Shown: piece after piece, positions 7,698-18,425 of the stretch | How positions within the stretch are numbered: position 1 is the first letter of the stretch | Layout of the letters: each line of letters opens with the position of its first letter | Assembly (NCBI RefSeq): GCF_017874715.1 | Contig: NZ_JAGGLR010000001.1 | Location: forward strand, 744,000-807,999 | Direction of reading: 5' to 3' | Length of the DNA stretch: 64,000 bases | From: Streptomyces iranensis | GTDB lineage: Bacteria; Actinomycetota; Actinomycetes; Streptomycetales; Streptomycetaceae | Notes under the pieces: model-generated | What the model was told of the DNA's origin: nothing | What the model saw: only the letters and a program-made list of their open reading frames with translations | The model's database searches: none | Position numbers and translations under genes: made by a program

Positions 7698-9070
7698 GTA
7701 CACGGAAGACCGCCATGCCACCGCGCAGCACCGCCCCGGCCACGGCCCCGCGCCGCCCCGGCCTCCGCTTCCGCACCAGGTCCCGCACCCGGCCGCGAGC
7801 CGGTACCCCGCGCGGCGGAAGCGCCCTGCACGCCGGGGCCTGGTGGCTGTGGGCGCTCGGGCTGGCCACGGCCGCGTCCCGGACCACCAACCCGCTGCTG
7901 CTCGGGCTGCTCATCGCGGTCGCGGGCTATGTGGTGGCCGTGCGCCGCACGGACGCGCCATGGGCCCGCTCGTACACCGCGTTCCTCAAGCTGGGTCTCG
8001 TGGTGCTGGCCATCCGGCTGTTCTTCGCGGTCTTCCTCGGCTCGCCGATCCCCGGGACGCGGGTGCTCTTCACGCTCCCCGAAGTCCCGCTGCCCCACTG
8101 GGCGCAGGGGGTGCGCATCGGCGGCCGGGTATCGGCCGAGGGATTGGTGTTCGCGCTGTACGACGGGCTGCGGCTGGCCACCCTGCTGATCTGCGTCGGC
8201 GCCGCGAACGCCCTCGCCAGCCCGGCGCGGCTGCTCAAGTCGCTGCCCGGCGCGCTCTACGAGGCCGGGGTCGCGGTCGTGGTGGCGATGACCTTCGCAC
8301 CCCATCTGGTGGCGGACGTGACTCGGCTGCGCTCCGCCCGTAGGCTGCGCGGCCGCCCCGACCGCGGGGTGAAGGCGCTGCTGCAGGTCGGACTTCCGGT
8401 GCTGGAGGGCGCGTTGGAACGCTCGGTGGCCCTGGCGGCGGCGATGGACGCGCGCGGCTACGGCCGCACCGCCCAGGTTCCGCCCGCCGTCGCCCGTACC
8501 ACCACCGCGCTGACGCTGGGCGGGCTGCTCGGCGTCTGCTGCGGTACGTACGGCCTGCTCGCGGCCGAGGGCGCGGGCTACGGACTGCCGCTGCTGCTCG
8601 CCGGACTCGCCGCCGCGCTCGGCGGTCTGTGGCTGGGCGGCCGCCGCTCGGTGCGCAGCCGCTACCGCCCGGACCGCTGGGGCGTACGGGCGTGGCTGGT
8701 GGCGGGGTCGGGAGCGGCGGTCGCGGCACTGATGATCGCTGCCGCCTCGTACGCCCCACAGGCCCTCCAGCCGTCCGTCGTCCCGCTCACCGCACCGACG
8801 CTGCCGCTGTGGCCGGCGGCGGGGGTGCTGCTGGGTCTGCTCCCGGCGTTCGCGGCGCCGGCGCCGGGCCGCGAGCCGGCTCCGGCGAACGAGGCCCCCG
8901 CCGCACCGGCCCGAGAGCGGATCCGGCGACGCGACCCGCGCCCCGACACGCCGCCCGGCTCGCACCCGGCAGACGCCCCCGACCACCACCCCACCGCACA
9001 AACCCCGCCCGCTGGCAAGCGCGCTGACGCGCGAGCCGAGGCGGGGCCCGAGGAGGGCAGCACGCAGTGA
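7694..9070 (+). CDS. ecfT: ECF transporter T component (EcfT/CbiQ family)
   Basis: A 458-residue integral membrane protein, the energy-coupling transmembrane subunit of an ECF vitamin importer. Several membrane helices are visible from about residue 40. The coupling-helix Ala-Arg-Gly motifs that touch the ATPases are seen near MDARGYGR and in the RLRSARRLRGRP stretch. The ATG at 7694 overlaps the previous TGA by four bases, and its own TGA overlaps the next GTG. The C-terminal 70 residues after AAPAPGREP are a hydrophilic Pro/Ala/Arg-rich tail absent from typical family members. It should join the ATPase and S component encoded next in a corrinoid importer. Confidence 0.85.
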   Translation: MSTRKTAMPPRSTAPATAPRRPGLRFRTRSRTRPRAGTPRGGSALHAGAWWLWALGLATAASRTTNPLLLGLLIAVAGYVVAVRRTDAPWARSYTAFLKLGLVVLAIRLFFAVFLGSPIPGTRVLFTLPEVPLPHWAQGVRIGGRVSAEGLVFALYDGLRLATLLICVGAANALASPARLLKSLPGALYEAGVAVVVAMTFAPHLVADVTRLRSARRLRGRPDRGVKALLQVGLPVLEGALERSVALAAAMDARGYGRTAQVPPAVARTTTALTLGGLLGVCCGTYGLLAAEGAGYGLPLLLAGLAAALGGLWLGGRRSVRSRYRPDRWGVRAWLVAGSGAAVAALMIAAASYAPQALQPSVVPLTAPTLPLWPAAGVLLGLLPAFAAPAPGREPAPANEAPAAPARERIRRRDPRPDTPPGSHPADAPDHHPTAQTPPAGKRADARAEAGPEEGSTQ

Positions 9071-10689
9071 TCCGCTTTGAGCAGGTGTCGGTCCACTACG
9101 ACGGTGCGGCGCGGCCCGCCCTCGCGGCGGTGGATCTGACCGTCCCCGAGGGGGAGCTGTGTCTGCTCGTGGGCCCGTCCGGGGTCGGTAAGTCGACACT
9201 CCTCGGGGCCGTCTCCGGTCTCGTACCGCATTTCACCGGTGGCATCCTGCGCGGCCGCGTCACCGTGGCGGGCCGGGACACCCGTACCCACAAGCCGCGC
9301 GAACTCGCCGACGTCGTCGGCACCGTGGGCCAGGACCCGCTCGCGCACTTCGTCACCGACACCGTCGAGGACGAGTTGGCGTACGGCATGGAGTCGCTCG
9401 GCATCGCCCCGGACACCATGCGCCGCCGGGTCGAGGAGACGCTGGACCTGCTGGGCCTCGCCGAGTTGCGGGACCGTCCCATCGCCACGCTCTCCGGCGG
9501 GCAGCGGCAGCGTGTGGCGATCGGCTCGGTGCTCACCACCCACCCCCGTGTCCTGGTCCTGGACGAGCCGACCTCAGCGCTGGACCCGGCCGCGGCCGAG
9601 GAGGTGCTGGCCGTGCTGCAGCGGCTGGTGCACGATCTGGGCACCACGGTCCTGATGGCCGAACACCGCCTCGAACGCGTGGTGCAGTACGCGGACCAGA
9701 TGATCCTGCTCCCCTCCCCCGGCGCCGCCCCGCTGACCGGCACCCCGGCCGAGCTGCTGCCGGTGTCGCCCGTCCAGCCGCCCGTGGTGGCGCTGGGCGG
9801 CCTGGCCGGGTGGCCGCCGCCGGTGCCGCTGTCCGTACGGGACGCGCGCCGCAAGGCGGGGCCGCTGCGGGAACGGCTCGCGCCGCTCGCCCCCCGGCCG
9901 GTGGCCGATCCGCCGCCCGGCGGGCCGGTGGGCGAGGTGGCGAGGCTGTCCGTACGCCACGGCCGGGTGGAGGCGCTGCGCGGGGTGGACCTGACGGTGC
10001 GGCCGGGCGAGACGGTGGCACTGATGGGACGCAACGGGGCGGGCAAGTCCACGCTTCTGGCCTGCCTGGTCGGGCTGTACGAACCCGCCTCGGGCTCGGT
10101 GCGGGTCGGCCCGGACCGGGTCGTACCGCACCGCACCCGCCCCGCCCAGCTCCTGCGCCAGGTCGGCCTCGTACCGCAGGAGCCGCGCGATCTGCTCTAC
10201 GCGGACACGGTCGCCGCCGAGTGCGCGGCGGCCGACCAGGACGCGGGCGCCGCGCCCGGGACCTGCCGGGAGCTGGTCGGCCGGCTGCTGCCGGAGGTGG
10301 CGGACACCGCCCATCCGCGCGATCTGTCGGAGGGACAGCGGCTGGCGCTGGCCCTGTCCGTCATCCTCACCGCCCGTCCGCCCCTGCTGCTGCTCGACGA
10401 GCCCACGCGCGGGCTCGACTACGCGGCGAAGGCGCGCCTGGTGGAGGTGGTACGCGGACTGGCCGCGGACGGCCACGCGACCGTACTGGCCACCCACGAT
10501 GTGGAGCTCGCGGCCGAACTCGCCCACCGCGTCGTCATCCTGGCCGAGGGCGAGGTGGTCGCGGACGGCCCCACGGCCGAGGTGGTGGTCTCCTCCCCCG
10601 CCTTCGCGCCACAGGTGGCCAAGGTGCTGGCCCCACTGCCGTGGCTGACGGTGCCGCAGATACGCGAGGCACTGGAGGGAGCGCCATGA
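9067..10689 (+). CDS. ecfA: ECF transporter ATPase, A and A' domains fused
   Basis: A 540-residue cytosolic protein with two ABC ATPase domains in one chain. First domain: Walker A GPSGVGKST, signature LSGGQRQRVAIG, Walker B VLVLDEPTSALD. Second domain, from about residue 295: GRNGAGKST, LSEGQRLALALS and LLLLDEPTRGLD. Both sites look intact, though the second signature is LSEGQ. It drives import through EcfT and the S component. GTG 9067 overlaps the ecfT stop (GTGA), and its own stop overlaps the ATG of the S component, so the operon is tightly coupled. Confidence 0.9.
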   Translation: MIRFEQVSVHYDGAARPALAAVDLTVPEGELCLLVGPSGVGKSTLLGAVSGLVPHFTGGILRGRVTVAGRDTRTHKPRELADVVGTVGQDPLAHFVTDTVEDELAYGMESLGIAPDTMRRRVEETLDLLGLAELRDRPIATLSGGQRQRVAIGSVLTTHPRVLVLDEPTSALDPAAAEEVLAVLQRLVHDLGTTVLMAEHRLERVVQYADQMILLPSPGAAPLTGTPAELLPVSPVQPPVVALGGLAGWPPPVPLSVRDARRKAGPLRERLAPLAPRPVADPPPGGPVGEVARLSVRHGRVEALRGVDLTVRPGETVALMGRNGAGKSTLLACLVGLYEPASGSVRVGPDRVVPHRTRPAQLLRQVGLVPQEPRDLLYADTVAAECAAADQDAGAAPGTCRELVGRLLPEVADTAHPRDLSEGQRLALALSVILTARPPLLLLDEPTRGLDYAAKARLVEVVRGLAADGHATVLATHDVELAAELAHRVVILAEGEVVADGPTAEVVVSSPAFAPQVAKVLAPLPWLTVPQIREALEGAP

Positions 10690-11564
10690 GCGGGACAGCA
10701 CTGAGCGGGCCGCACCGGGCGGAGCGGGGACGCGGCGGCAGGACGAAGGCCATACGCCTCGGCCCGCGATCGGTGGCGGCGCTCGCGCTCGTCTCCGCGA
10801 TCGGTGTCGTCGCCTTCGGCTGGCCGCTGTTCGCTCCGGGCGACTCGGGGATCACCACCCACGCGGCCGACGCGCCCTGGCTGTTCGCCGCACTGCTCCC
10901 GCTCCTGCTTGCCGTGGTCGTGGCGACCATCGCGGACACCGGTCTGGACGCCAAGGCCGTCGCGATGCTCGGTGTGCTGGCGGCGGCGGGGGCGGCCCTG
11001 CGGCCGCTGGGCGCGGGAACGGCCGGGATCGAGCCGATGTTCTTCCTGATGGTGCTGTCCGGGCGGGTGCTGGGCCCCGGTTTCGGCTTTGTCCTCGGCG
11101 CCGTGTCGATGTTCGCGTCCGCGCTGCTCACGGGCGGGGTGGGCCCGTGGATGCCGTTCCAGATGCTGGCGATGGGCTGGGTGGCGATGGGCGCGGGGCT
11201 GCTCCCCGGCGCCGCCCGGCCGCCCGGCCGGGCGGAGTCGCTGCTGCTCGCGGGGTACGGGGCGGTGGCGTCCGTGGCCTACGGAACGGTCATGAACCTC
11301 CAGGGCTGGACCCTGATGCAGGGCATGGCCTCGGGGATCTCCTACGTCCCCGGCGACCCACTCGGCGAGAACCTCACCCGCTTCGCGGCGTACTGCCTGG
11401 CCACCTCGCTGGGCTGGGACCTGCCGCGCGCCGTGGTCACGATGGTGCTCACCCTCACCCTCGGCGGACCGGTGCTGCGAGCGCTCCGCCGCGCCACCCG
11501 CCGCGCGGCCTTCGAGGCGCCGGCCACGTTCGAGGACCGGCCCACCCCCGACACCTCCTCTTAG
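10686..11564 (+). CDS. ECF transporter S component, likely cobalamin-specific
   Basis: A 292-residue membrane protein with about six predicted helices after a basic N-terminus; substrate-binding S subunit of the ECF complex. Motifs such as RVLGPGFGFVLGAVSMFASALLTGG and GPWMPFQMLAMGW are typical of large S components of the CbrT/HtsT type. Substrate is inferred from the cobalamin riboswitch at the head of the operon, not from binding residues. ATG 10686 overlaps the ATPase stop. It is the last gene; the next gene is on the other strand. Cobalt or another vitamin is a weaker alternative. Confidence 0.8.
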   Translation: MSGTALSGPHRAERGRGGRTKAIRLGPRSVAALALVSAIGVVAFGWPLFAPGDSGITTHAADAPWLFAALLPLLLAVVVATIADTGLDAKAVAMLGVLAAAGAALRPLGAGTAGIEPMFFLMVLSGRVLGPGFGFVLGAVSMFASALLTGGVGPWMPFQMLAMGWVAMGAGLLPGAARPPGRAESLLLAGYGAVASVAYGTVMNLQGWTLMQGMASGISYVPGDPLGENLTRFAAYCLATSLGWDLPRAVVTMVLTLTLGGPVLRALRRATRRAAFEAPATFEDRPTPDTSS

Positions 11565-11675
11565 CCACAGTCCCGCCGACGGGCAATCACCGCATGGAGG
11601 CGGTTGATCTGGCGGTGCGAGGTGTGAGGGCTCCGTCCACCCTCGCCGGTGCCGACTCGCCCTCGCGGAGGACGC

Positions 11676-12110
11676 TCAGTCGAGACAGAACTCGTTGCCC
11701 TCGATGTCCTGCATCAGGATGCAGGACTCGTCGTCATCATCGGCAAGCAGCGTTCGCAGGTGTACCGCACCGAGCGCGATCAGCCGTGCGCATTCGGCCT
11801 CCAGCGTGGCGAGGCGCTCTTCACCCACGAGTCCGACGCCGACCCGCACGTCGAGGTGCACCCGATTCTTGACGACCTTCCCTTCGGGAACGCGCTGGAA
11901 GAGCAGGCGCGGGCCCTCACCCGAGGGATCACTGCACGCGAAGTAGATGACCTGGCCTTCGGGCGGCAGCGAGCGGTGGTAGTCCTGCCATGTGGCAAAT
12001 CCCTCCGGGACCGGCGGTACGACGTACCCCAACACCTCGCACCAAAAACCGGCGAGGCGCGCGGGCTCCGCGCAGTCGAAGGTGACTTGGAACTGCTTGA
12101 CCGATGGCAT
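11676..12110 (-). CDS. VOC (glyoxalase-like) family protein
   Basis: A 144-residue two-module VOC protein of the glyoxalase-like type, common in actinobacteria. The first beta-alpha-beta-beta module begins FQVTFDCAEPARLAGFWCEVLGY and the second ends with ILMQDIEGNEFCLD. VVKNRVHLDVRV carries the expected metal-side His of the second module. Members include lyases, dioxygenases and antibiotic-sequestering proteins; nothing in the sequence picks one. It lies 27 bases downstream of the thiolase on the same strand and may be co-transcribed. Confidence 0.75.
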   Translation of the reverse strand: MPSVKQFQVTFDCAEPARLAGFWCEVLGYVVPPVPEGFATWQDYHRSLPPEGQVIYFACSDPSGEGPRLLFQRVPEGKVVKNRVHLDVRVGVGLVGEERLATLEAECARLIALGAVHLRTLLADDDDESCILMQDIEGNEFCLD

Positions 12111-12137
12111 CGGCGCACCATAGCAGGGGGACTCCGC

Positions 12138-13322
<1,185 letters not shown>

Positions 13323-13359
13323 TCATCGCATCCGCGGGGCTCCCGGCAGCGCCCGCGTC

Positions 13360-13383
13360 AGAACTAGTACGCGTTCTAGTTCT
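13360..13383. promoter_or_regulatory. KstR-type palindromic operator
   Basis: AGAACTAG-N8-CTAGTTCT is a perfect 24-bp inverted repeat. Nested inside it, 13365-13378 reads TAGTACGCGTTCTA, one mismatch from the KstR core TAGAACNNGTTCTA known from mycobacterial cholesterol genes (recalled from literature). It lies 53 bases upstream of fadA5 and 174 bases upstream of the CYP125 gene, so one repressor could control both. No kstR-like gene is in the window. Confidence 0.65.
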
Positions 13384-13556
13384 TCAGCTCAGTCTGCTGA
13401 GACCCGGCCCGGCGGCGCAAGGGTTGTGCAGGGGTTGAGCGGATCTCAAGGGCATCAATCCGCCGAAACAATGGCCGCGACTTCTCTTGCTACTTGTAGA
13501 ACCCGTTACTACCTTGCGGACACTTCTGATAGGCCGTCAGATCCCTGGAGTGGCCG

Positions 13557-14789
13557 ATGTCCTGCCCAGCGCTCCCCGAAGGCTTTGACCTCACCGACCC
13601 CGACCTCCATCAGCATCGGGTGCCACTCCCGGAGCTCGCCCGGCTGCGGCAGACGGCGCCCGTGTGCTGGATCCCCCAGCCACATGGCGTGGCCGGCTTC
13701 GACGACGACGGCTACTGGGCCGTCACCCGCCATGCCGATGTCAAGGAGGTCTCCACCCGGCCGGAGATCTTCTCCTCCCACGCCAACACCGCGATCATCC
13801 GCTTCAACGAGCACATCCAGCGGGATCAGATCGACGTCCAGAAGCTGATCATGCTGAACATGGACCCGCCCGAGCACACCCGGGTCCGCCAGATCGTCCA
13901 GCGCGGCTTCACCCCGCGCGCCATCCGCGCCCTGGAGGACGCCCTGCGCGACCGCGCCACCCGCATCGTGGCCGGGGCCAGGGAGAGCGGCAGCGGGGAC
14001 TTCGTCACCGATGTGGCCTGCGAACTGCCACTGCAGGCGATCGCCGAGCTCATCGGCATCCCCCAGCAGGACCGGTCCAAGATCTTCGACTGGTCCAACA
14101 AGATGGTCGCGTACGACGACCCCGAACTGGCCATCACCGAGGAGATCGGCGCCGAGTCGGCCATGGAGCTGATCTCGTACTCCATGAACCTCGCCGCCGA
14201 CCGCAAGGCCTGCCCGGCCAAGGACATCGTCAGCCGGCTGGTGGCCGCCGAGGACGAGGGCAATCTGGGCTCGGACGAGTTCGGCTTCTTCGTACTGCTG
14301 CTCGCCGTCGCCGGGAACGAGACCACGCGCAACGCCATCAGCCACGGGATGCACGCCTTCCTCACCCACCCCGACCAGTGGGAGCTGTTCAAGGCCGAGC
14401 GCCCCGCCACCGCCGCCGACGAGATCGTGCGCTGGGCCACCCCCGTGATGTCCTTCCAGCGCACCGCCACCCAGGACACCGAGCTCGGCGGACAGCGCAT
14501 CGAGGCGGGTCAGCGGGTCGGCGTGTTCTACTCCTCCGCCAACAACGACCCCGAGGTCTTCGACCGCCCCGAGACCTTCGACATCACCCGTGACCCCAAC
14601 CCCCACCTCGGCTTCGGCGGCGGCGGACCGCACTTCTGCCTCGGCAAGAGCCTGGCGGAGCTGGAGATCCGGCTGATTTTCAACGCCATCGCGGACACCC
14701 TTCCGGACATCCGGCTCACGGGTGAGCCCCGGCGGCTGCGCTCGGCCTGGCTGAACGGGATCAAGGAGCTCAGGGTGACCTACACGTAA
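13557..14789 (+). CDS. cyp125: Cytochrome P450, CYP125-like steroid hydroxylase
   Basis: A 410-residue P450 with all hallmarks: I-helix AVAGNETTRN, ExxR as EIVR, and haem loop GFGGGGPHFCLGKSL. Long blocks (ELPLQAIAELIGIPQQDR, DEIVRWATPVMSFQRTA, LRSAWLNGIKEL) parallel mycobacterial CYP125A1, which oxidises C27 of cholesterol and cholestenone. It should act with a ferredoxin and reductase, possibly those encoded elsewhere in this window. ATG 13557 follows GGAG at 13547-13550. The pairing with FadA5 supports a steroid or sterol-like substrate; which one is unknown. Confidence 0.85.
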   Translation: MSCPALPEGFDLTDPDLHQHRVPLPELARLRQTAPVCWIPQPHGVAGFDDDGYWAVTRHADVKEVSTRPEIFSSHANTAIIRFNEHIQRDQIDVQKLIMLNMDPPEHTRVRQIVQRGFTPRAIRALEDALRDRATRIVAGARESGSGDFVTDVACELPLQAIAELIGIPQQDRSKIFDWSNKMVAYDDPELAITEEIGAESAMELISYSMNLAADRKACPAKDIVSRLVAAEDEGNLGSDEFGFFVLLLAVAGNETTRNAISHGMHAFLTHPDQWELFKAERPATAADEIVRWATPVMSFQRTATQDTELGGQRIEAGQRVGVFYSSANNDPEVFDRPETFDITRDPNPHLGFGGGGPHFCLGKSLAELEIRLIFNAIADTLPDIRLTGEPRRLRSAWLNGIKELRVTYT

Positions 14790-14847
14790 GCTGTTCGTGC
14801 CGCGCCAGGAGTCCCACAACCCGCCGGGCGGGGGCACACTGACCGCC

Positions 14848-15447
14848 ATGAGCGAGATGTACGGCCCGCACGGCGCGGCGGGCGACCGTCGAAGACTCTT
14901 CGACTTCATAGCCCTCACCGCCCGCCTCCGTGAGATCGAGCGCGCCAACAACGCCACCCCGGAGCGCAAGGAGAGCGTCGCGGAGCACTCCTGGCATCTG
15001 GCGATGGTGAGCTGGATCCTGCACGCCGAGTTCGAGCGCGAGGCCGGGCAGCGGCTCGACCTCACCAAGATGCTCAAGCTCTGCCTGATGCACGACCTCG
15101 TCGAGATGGACGCGGTGGAGCGGGGAGCCGCGGGCGGTGAGCCACCGCGCTTCGCCTCGCTCCCCGCGCCGCTCGGGGCCGAACTCCTCGCGCTGTGGCG
15201 GGAGTACGAGGAGGGCCGTACGCCCGAGGCGTGCCTGGTGCGCGGGGTGGACCGGCTCAACCCCACCCTGATGCGCTGCCTGACCGGCCAGGGCTGGGGC
15301 GACATGGCCACCGACAGCCACGCCCCCGTGGACGCCGAGGCGCTGGACGGGCTGCATCTGCCGAGGGTGGCCGTGAGCGAGACGCTGCGCGCGCTGTACG
15401 AGGAGATCAGGGACGCCTCGGTGGAGGGCGGGCTGCTACCGCCGTGA
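14848..15447 (+). CDS. HD-domain phosphohydrolase, YfbR/HDDC2-like
   Basis: A 199-residue HD-domain protein. The first metal-binding His lies in SVAEHSWHLAM, the HD pair in CLMHDLVEMD and a later Asp in RGVDRLNP. The order and length resemble HDDC2/YfbR-like 5'-deoxynucleotidases, which remove phosphate from nucleoside monophosphates. I place the start at ATG 14848 (MSEMYGPHG); an in-frame upstream GTG at 14797 is less likely. It follows the CYP125-like gene at a short distance, but a functional link is not evident. Confidence 0.75.
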   Translation: MSEMYGPHGAAGDRRRLFDFIALTARLREIERANNATPERKESVAEHSWHLAMVSWILHAEFEREAGQRLDLTKMLKLCLMHDLVEMDAVERGAAGGEPPRFASLPAPLGAELLALWREYEEGRTPEACLVRGVDRLNPTLMRCLTGQGWGDMATDSHAPVDAEALDGLHLPRVAVSETLRALYEEIRDASVEGGLLPP

Positions 15448-15493
15448 GGCCTGCCCGCCCTCCACCGAGTGCCGCGCGACGCGCGGAACGCCG

Positions 15494-16126
15494 CTACTTG
15501 AACGGCACGTTCACACACGCCACCCGGGCGCCCGCCTGCCCGGCCTTGCCCGACGTGGTGCCCGTCGCATGCTTGTGGATCACCACGGAACGGGCCTCAT
15601 CGGGCCGGAAGTTCCACTTCACCCAGGACTTGGCCCAGCCCTTGCCGTTGCCCCTGGTGGTGAGGTCCAGCCACACCTCGTTGTGCGGGTTGGCGTACTT
15701 CGGGTTGGTCGAGGGCTGCTTGGGGTCCTGCTTGTTCTGGTAGTGCGGCCCCGACGAGTCGGGCTTGGTGCCACACGGCTTCGTGTGGACGTGGATCCCG
15801 AAGTGGTGATCGGCCGCGAGGCCACGCACGCTGATGAACACGAACGTGCCCTTGTGCATCTTGTAGGCGCCGTGGCCCTCCCCACCTTCGTGGTGGTTCT
15901 TCATGCCCTTGCCGCTCAGCCGCGCCTCCGCGATGAACACCGACGCGGACGTCGGCACCAGCGACTTGTCGTACGTCACCGCACCGGCGGTCTTCGCCTG
16001 CGACGCCGGCTGGAAGCTGTCGTGGACGAAGACGAAGGGGTGGGGCGGCGCGGCGACCGCGGGTGTCGCGATGGCCATTGAAGCGCCCATCGCGACCGCC
16101 GCGGTTACTGCCTTCACCAGGGACAT
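15494..16126 (-). CDS. Secreted SodC-like (Cu/Zn superoxide dismutase family) protein
   Basis: A 210-residue exported protein. The signal peptide ends near ATPAVAAPP. The mature part has the layout of the Cu/Zn-SOD fold: HHFGIHVHTKPCG (copper His pair), a His/Asp-rich loop around SGPHYQNKQDP, NPHNEVWLDL, and SVVIHKHAT near the end with a closing Cys in ARVACVNVPF. Whether all metal ligands are present needs alignment. It may detoxify superoxide at the cell surface or be a SOD-fold protein without activity. The AGGAGGGA ribosome binding site immediately upstream supports the ATG at 16126. Confidence 0.75.
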   Translation of the reverse strand: MSLVKAVTAAVAMGASMAIATPAVAAPPHPFVFVHDSFQPASQAKTAGAVTYDKSLVPTSASVFIAEARLSGKGMKNHHEGGEGHGAYKMHKGTFVFISVRGLAADHHFGIHVHTKPCGTKPDSSGPHYQNKQDPKQPSTNPKYANPHNEVWLDLTTRGNGKGWAKSWVKWNFRPDEARSVVIHKHATGTTSGKAGQAGARVACVNVPFK

Positions 16127-16232
16127 CCTTGATCCCTCCTCGGTCGGGGTCCCCGCTCCCCGTCTCGATTCCCGGATCCCCCCGTTCAACGTTCAACGCG
16201 CTTGTCCGGCTTTCCGCCCCCTTCTCACCACG

Positions 16233-18425
16233 CTAGACCCGCTGGTCATGCCGCTCAACGCGAGCCCCGGCCCCCTTTTCGGGGGACTCGCCGGCCCCGA
16301 TCCGGGTCTGCTCCGCGGGCCCGGCGTCGTCGTGCTCTCCGCCGCGCTGCCGCACCAGCCCCGGGACCAGCCCCCTGACCCGGGCGACCGCGGCGCCCAT
16401 CGTCGCCGACAGCGGTGGCGCCTCCTCGTGCGGGCGCCCGCCCACACCGAGGAACACGTACTGCAGCGCGAACCCGGCCGCGACGATGACCGCGCCGCCG
16501 ACCGCGTCCAGCACATAGTGGTTCGCGGTGCCCACGATGACGGCCGTCGTCAGCAGCGGATACAGGATGCCGAGCACCTTCGCCCAGATGTACGGCGCCA
16601 CGATCGCGATGACCACCCCGCACCACAGCGACCAGCCCACGTGCAGCGACGGCATGGCCGCGTACTGGTTGGACAGCTTGGTGAGCACGCCGAAGTCCGG
16701 GTTGCTCAGATCCTGCGGGCCGTGCGCGGTGTCCACGTACCCGAGCCCCATCAGCCGCGGCGGGGCCAGCGGGTAGAGCCAGAAGCCGACCAGGGCGAGC
16801 AGGGTGGCGAAGGCCAGCGGGGTGCGGGCCCAGCGGTAGGTGGCGGGGCGGCGCAGATACAGCCAGCCCAGCAGGGACAGCGGGATCAGGAAGTGGAAGG
16901 TGCTGTAGTACCAGTTCATGAAGTCTTTGAGCCATCCGGTGTCGGCCACGATGGCGTTGAACCAGTGCTCGATGTCGATATGCAGCCAGCCCTCGAGGGT
17001 GAGCACCTGGTCTCCGTGGCCCTCGGCCACGCCGCGCTCGTCCGGGGCGTGGCCGCGGATCCAGGAGTAGGCGAAGTAGCCGACGCGGATCAGCATCAGT
17101 TCGAGCATCAGGTTCGGGCGGGACAGCGGCCGCTTGAGGACGCGCAGCAGCGGCACCCAGGCGAAGCGGCTCTTGGCCGGTTCGGCGACCGGCGTCGGCT
17201 CGGGGTCGTCCCACCTCGGCGAGGTGCGGGAGAGGAACGGCACCAGACAGGCGGCGGCGAGCGCGGCCAGCAGCGGCGCGTTGTAGCCGATATGGCCGAG
17301 GATCTCGATGTCGGGCAGCAGGGCGGTGCGGTTGAGCGACATCGCCAGTACGACCAGAACCGGCCACACCAGCCGGTCGGAGCCGCGCCGCCCCACCCGG
17401 CCGACCACGGCCAGCAGGATCCACAGCTGCTGGTGCTGCCAGGAGGTGGGCGAGACCGCGAGCGCGACGCTGCCGGTGATGGCGGCGGCGAGCAGCAGCT
17501 GCCCGTCCCTCGCGTAGCGCACCGCGCGCCGCAGGCCGATCACCACGACCGCGACCGCGAGCACGGCCAGCAGCCCGAGCTCCATCGGGCCCTCGACGCC
17601 GATGCGCAGCAGCAGCCCGTGCAGCGACTGGTTGGCCAGGCTGTCGGCGGGGGCGCCGAGGCCGAAGCCGCCGATGTGATGCCCCCAGTACGTCCCCGAG
17701 TCGTGCGGCATCGCCGCCCAGGCGAGCGCGGTGCACACGGCGAACGTGGCGCCCGCGAGCACGGCGGCCCGGCGCCGTTCGATCAGCCACAGCACGACGG
17801 CGAACAGCAGCAGCGCGGGCTGCAGCGCCGCGGCCACTCCGATGAGCACACCGGCCTGCCGCCCGGAGGTTCTGGGCAGCACGGTGAGGACGACCAGGAG
17901 CACCGGGATGATGCTGGTCTGGCCGAGGGTGAAGGTGTTGCGCACCGGAAGCGACAGCACCAGCAGGCTGATGGCCAGCGGTGCGGCGATCAGCGAGGTG
18001 CGGCGGGAGACCGGGCCGGGCAACGACCGGGCCACCACCAGCCCGAGGACGACGACCAGCAGCAGGGTGCCGAAGGTCCAGGCGACCCCGAGGCTCTGCT
18101 CGGCGGCCCGGGTCAGCGGTTTGAGGACGAGCCCGGAGAACGGGGTGCCGGTGAAGGAGTCCCCGTCGTACAGCGACCCGCTGACATGCAGCACACCCTG
18201 GTCGCCGATCCAGGTCTCCAGGTCGGTCAGCCGCTCATCGGGCGGCAGCCGCAGCACCGCCGCCGCCTGACGGACCGCCAGCATGCCCGCCAGGAGCCAC
18301 AGGGCCACGAGCCCCATTCTGGTCCGTGACGTCCGCGCCCCTACGGCACCGGGGGCCGGCCCCGTGTCCGGGCTTCTCCCCAGTCCGCTCCGCTCCACGT
18401 TCGCCACGCCGTGCCGCTCCCCCAC
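16233..18425 (-). CDS. GT87-like mannosyltransferase fused to PAP2 phosphatase
   Basis: A 730-residue polytopic membrane protein. The first half (to about residue 420) is a DUF2029/GT87-type integral membrane glycosyltransferase with many helices. The second half is a PAP2/inositolphosphotransferase-like domain with MPSLHVGW and NHYVLDAVGG, the second and third phosphatase signatures. From family knowledge, GT87 uses polyprenyl-phosphate mannose and PAP2 domains act on lipid phosphates, so lipid glycan synthesis or recycling is plausible. GTG 18425 is the farthest start; the next plausible ones are within 40 residues. The C-terminal tail is hydrophilic. Confidence 0.8.
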   Translation of the reverse strand: MGERHGVANVERSGLGRSPDTGPAPGAVGARTSRTRMGLVALWLLAGMLAVRQAAAVLRLPPDERLTDLETWIGDQGVLHVSGSLYDGDSFTGTPFSGLVLKPLTRAAEQSLGVAWTFGTLLLVVVLGLVVARSLPGPVSRRTSLIAAPLAISLLVLSLPVRNTFTLGQTSIIPVLLVVLTVLPRTSGRQAGVLIGVAAALQPALLLFAVVLWLIERRRAAVLAGATFAVCTALAWAAMPHDSGTYWGHHIGGFGLGAPADSLANQSLHGLLLRIGVEGPMELGLLAVLAVAVVVIGLRRAVRYARDGQLLLAAAITGSVALAVSPTSWQHQQLWILLAVVGRVGRRGSDRLVWPVLVVLAMSLNRTALLPDIEILGHIGYNAPLLAALAAACLVPFLSRTSPRWDDPEPTPVAEPAKSRFAWVPLLRVLKRPLSRPNLMLELMLIRVGYFAYSWIRGHAPDERGVAEGHGDQVLTLEGWLHIDIEHWFNAIVADTGWLKDFMNWYYSTFHFLIPLSLLGWLYLRRPATYRWARTPLAFATLLALVGFWLYPLAPPRLMGLGYVDTAHGPQDLSNPDFGVLTKLSNQYAAMPSLHVGWSLWCGVVIAIVAPYIWAKVLGILYPLLTTAVIVGTANHYVLDAVGGAVIVAAGFALQYVFLGVGGRPHEEAPPLSATMGAAVARVRGLVPGLVRQRGGEHDDAGPAEQTRIGAGESPEKGAGARVERHDQRV

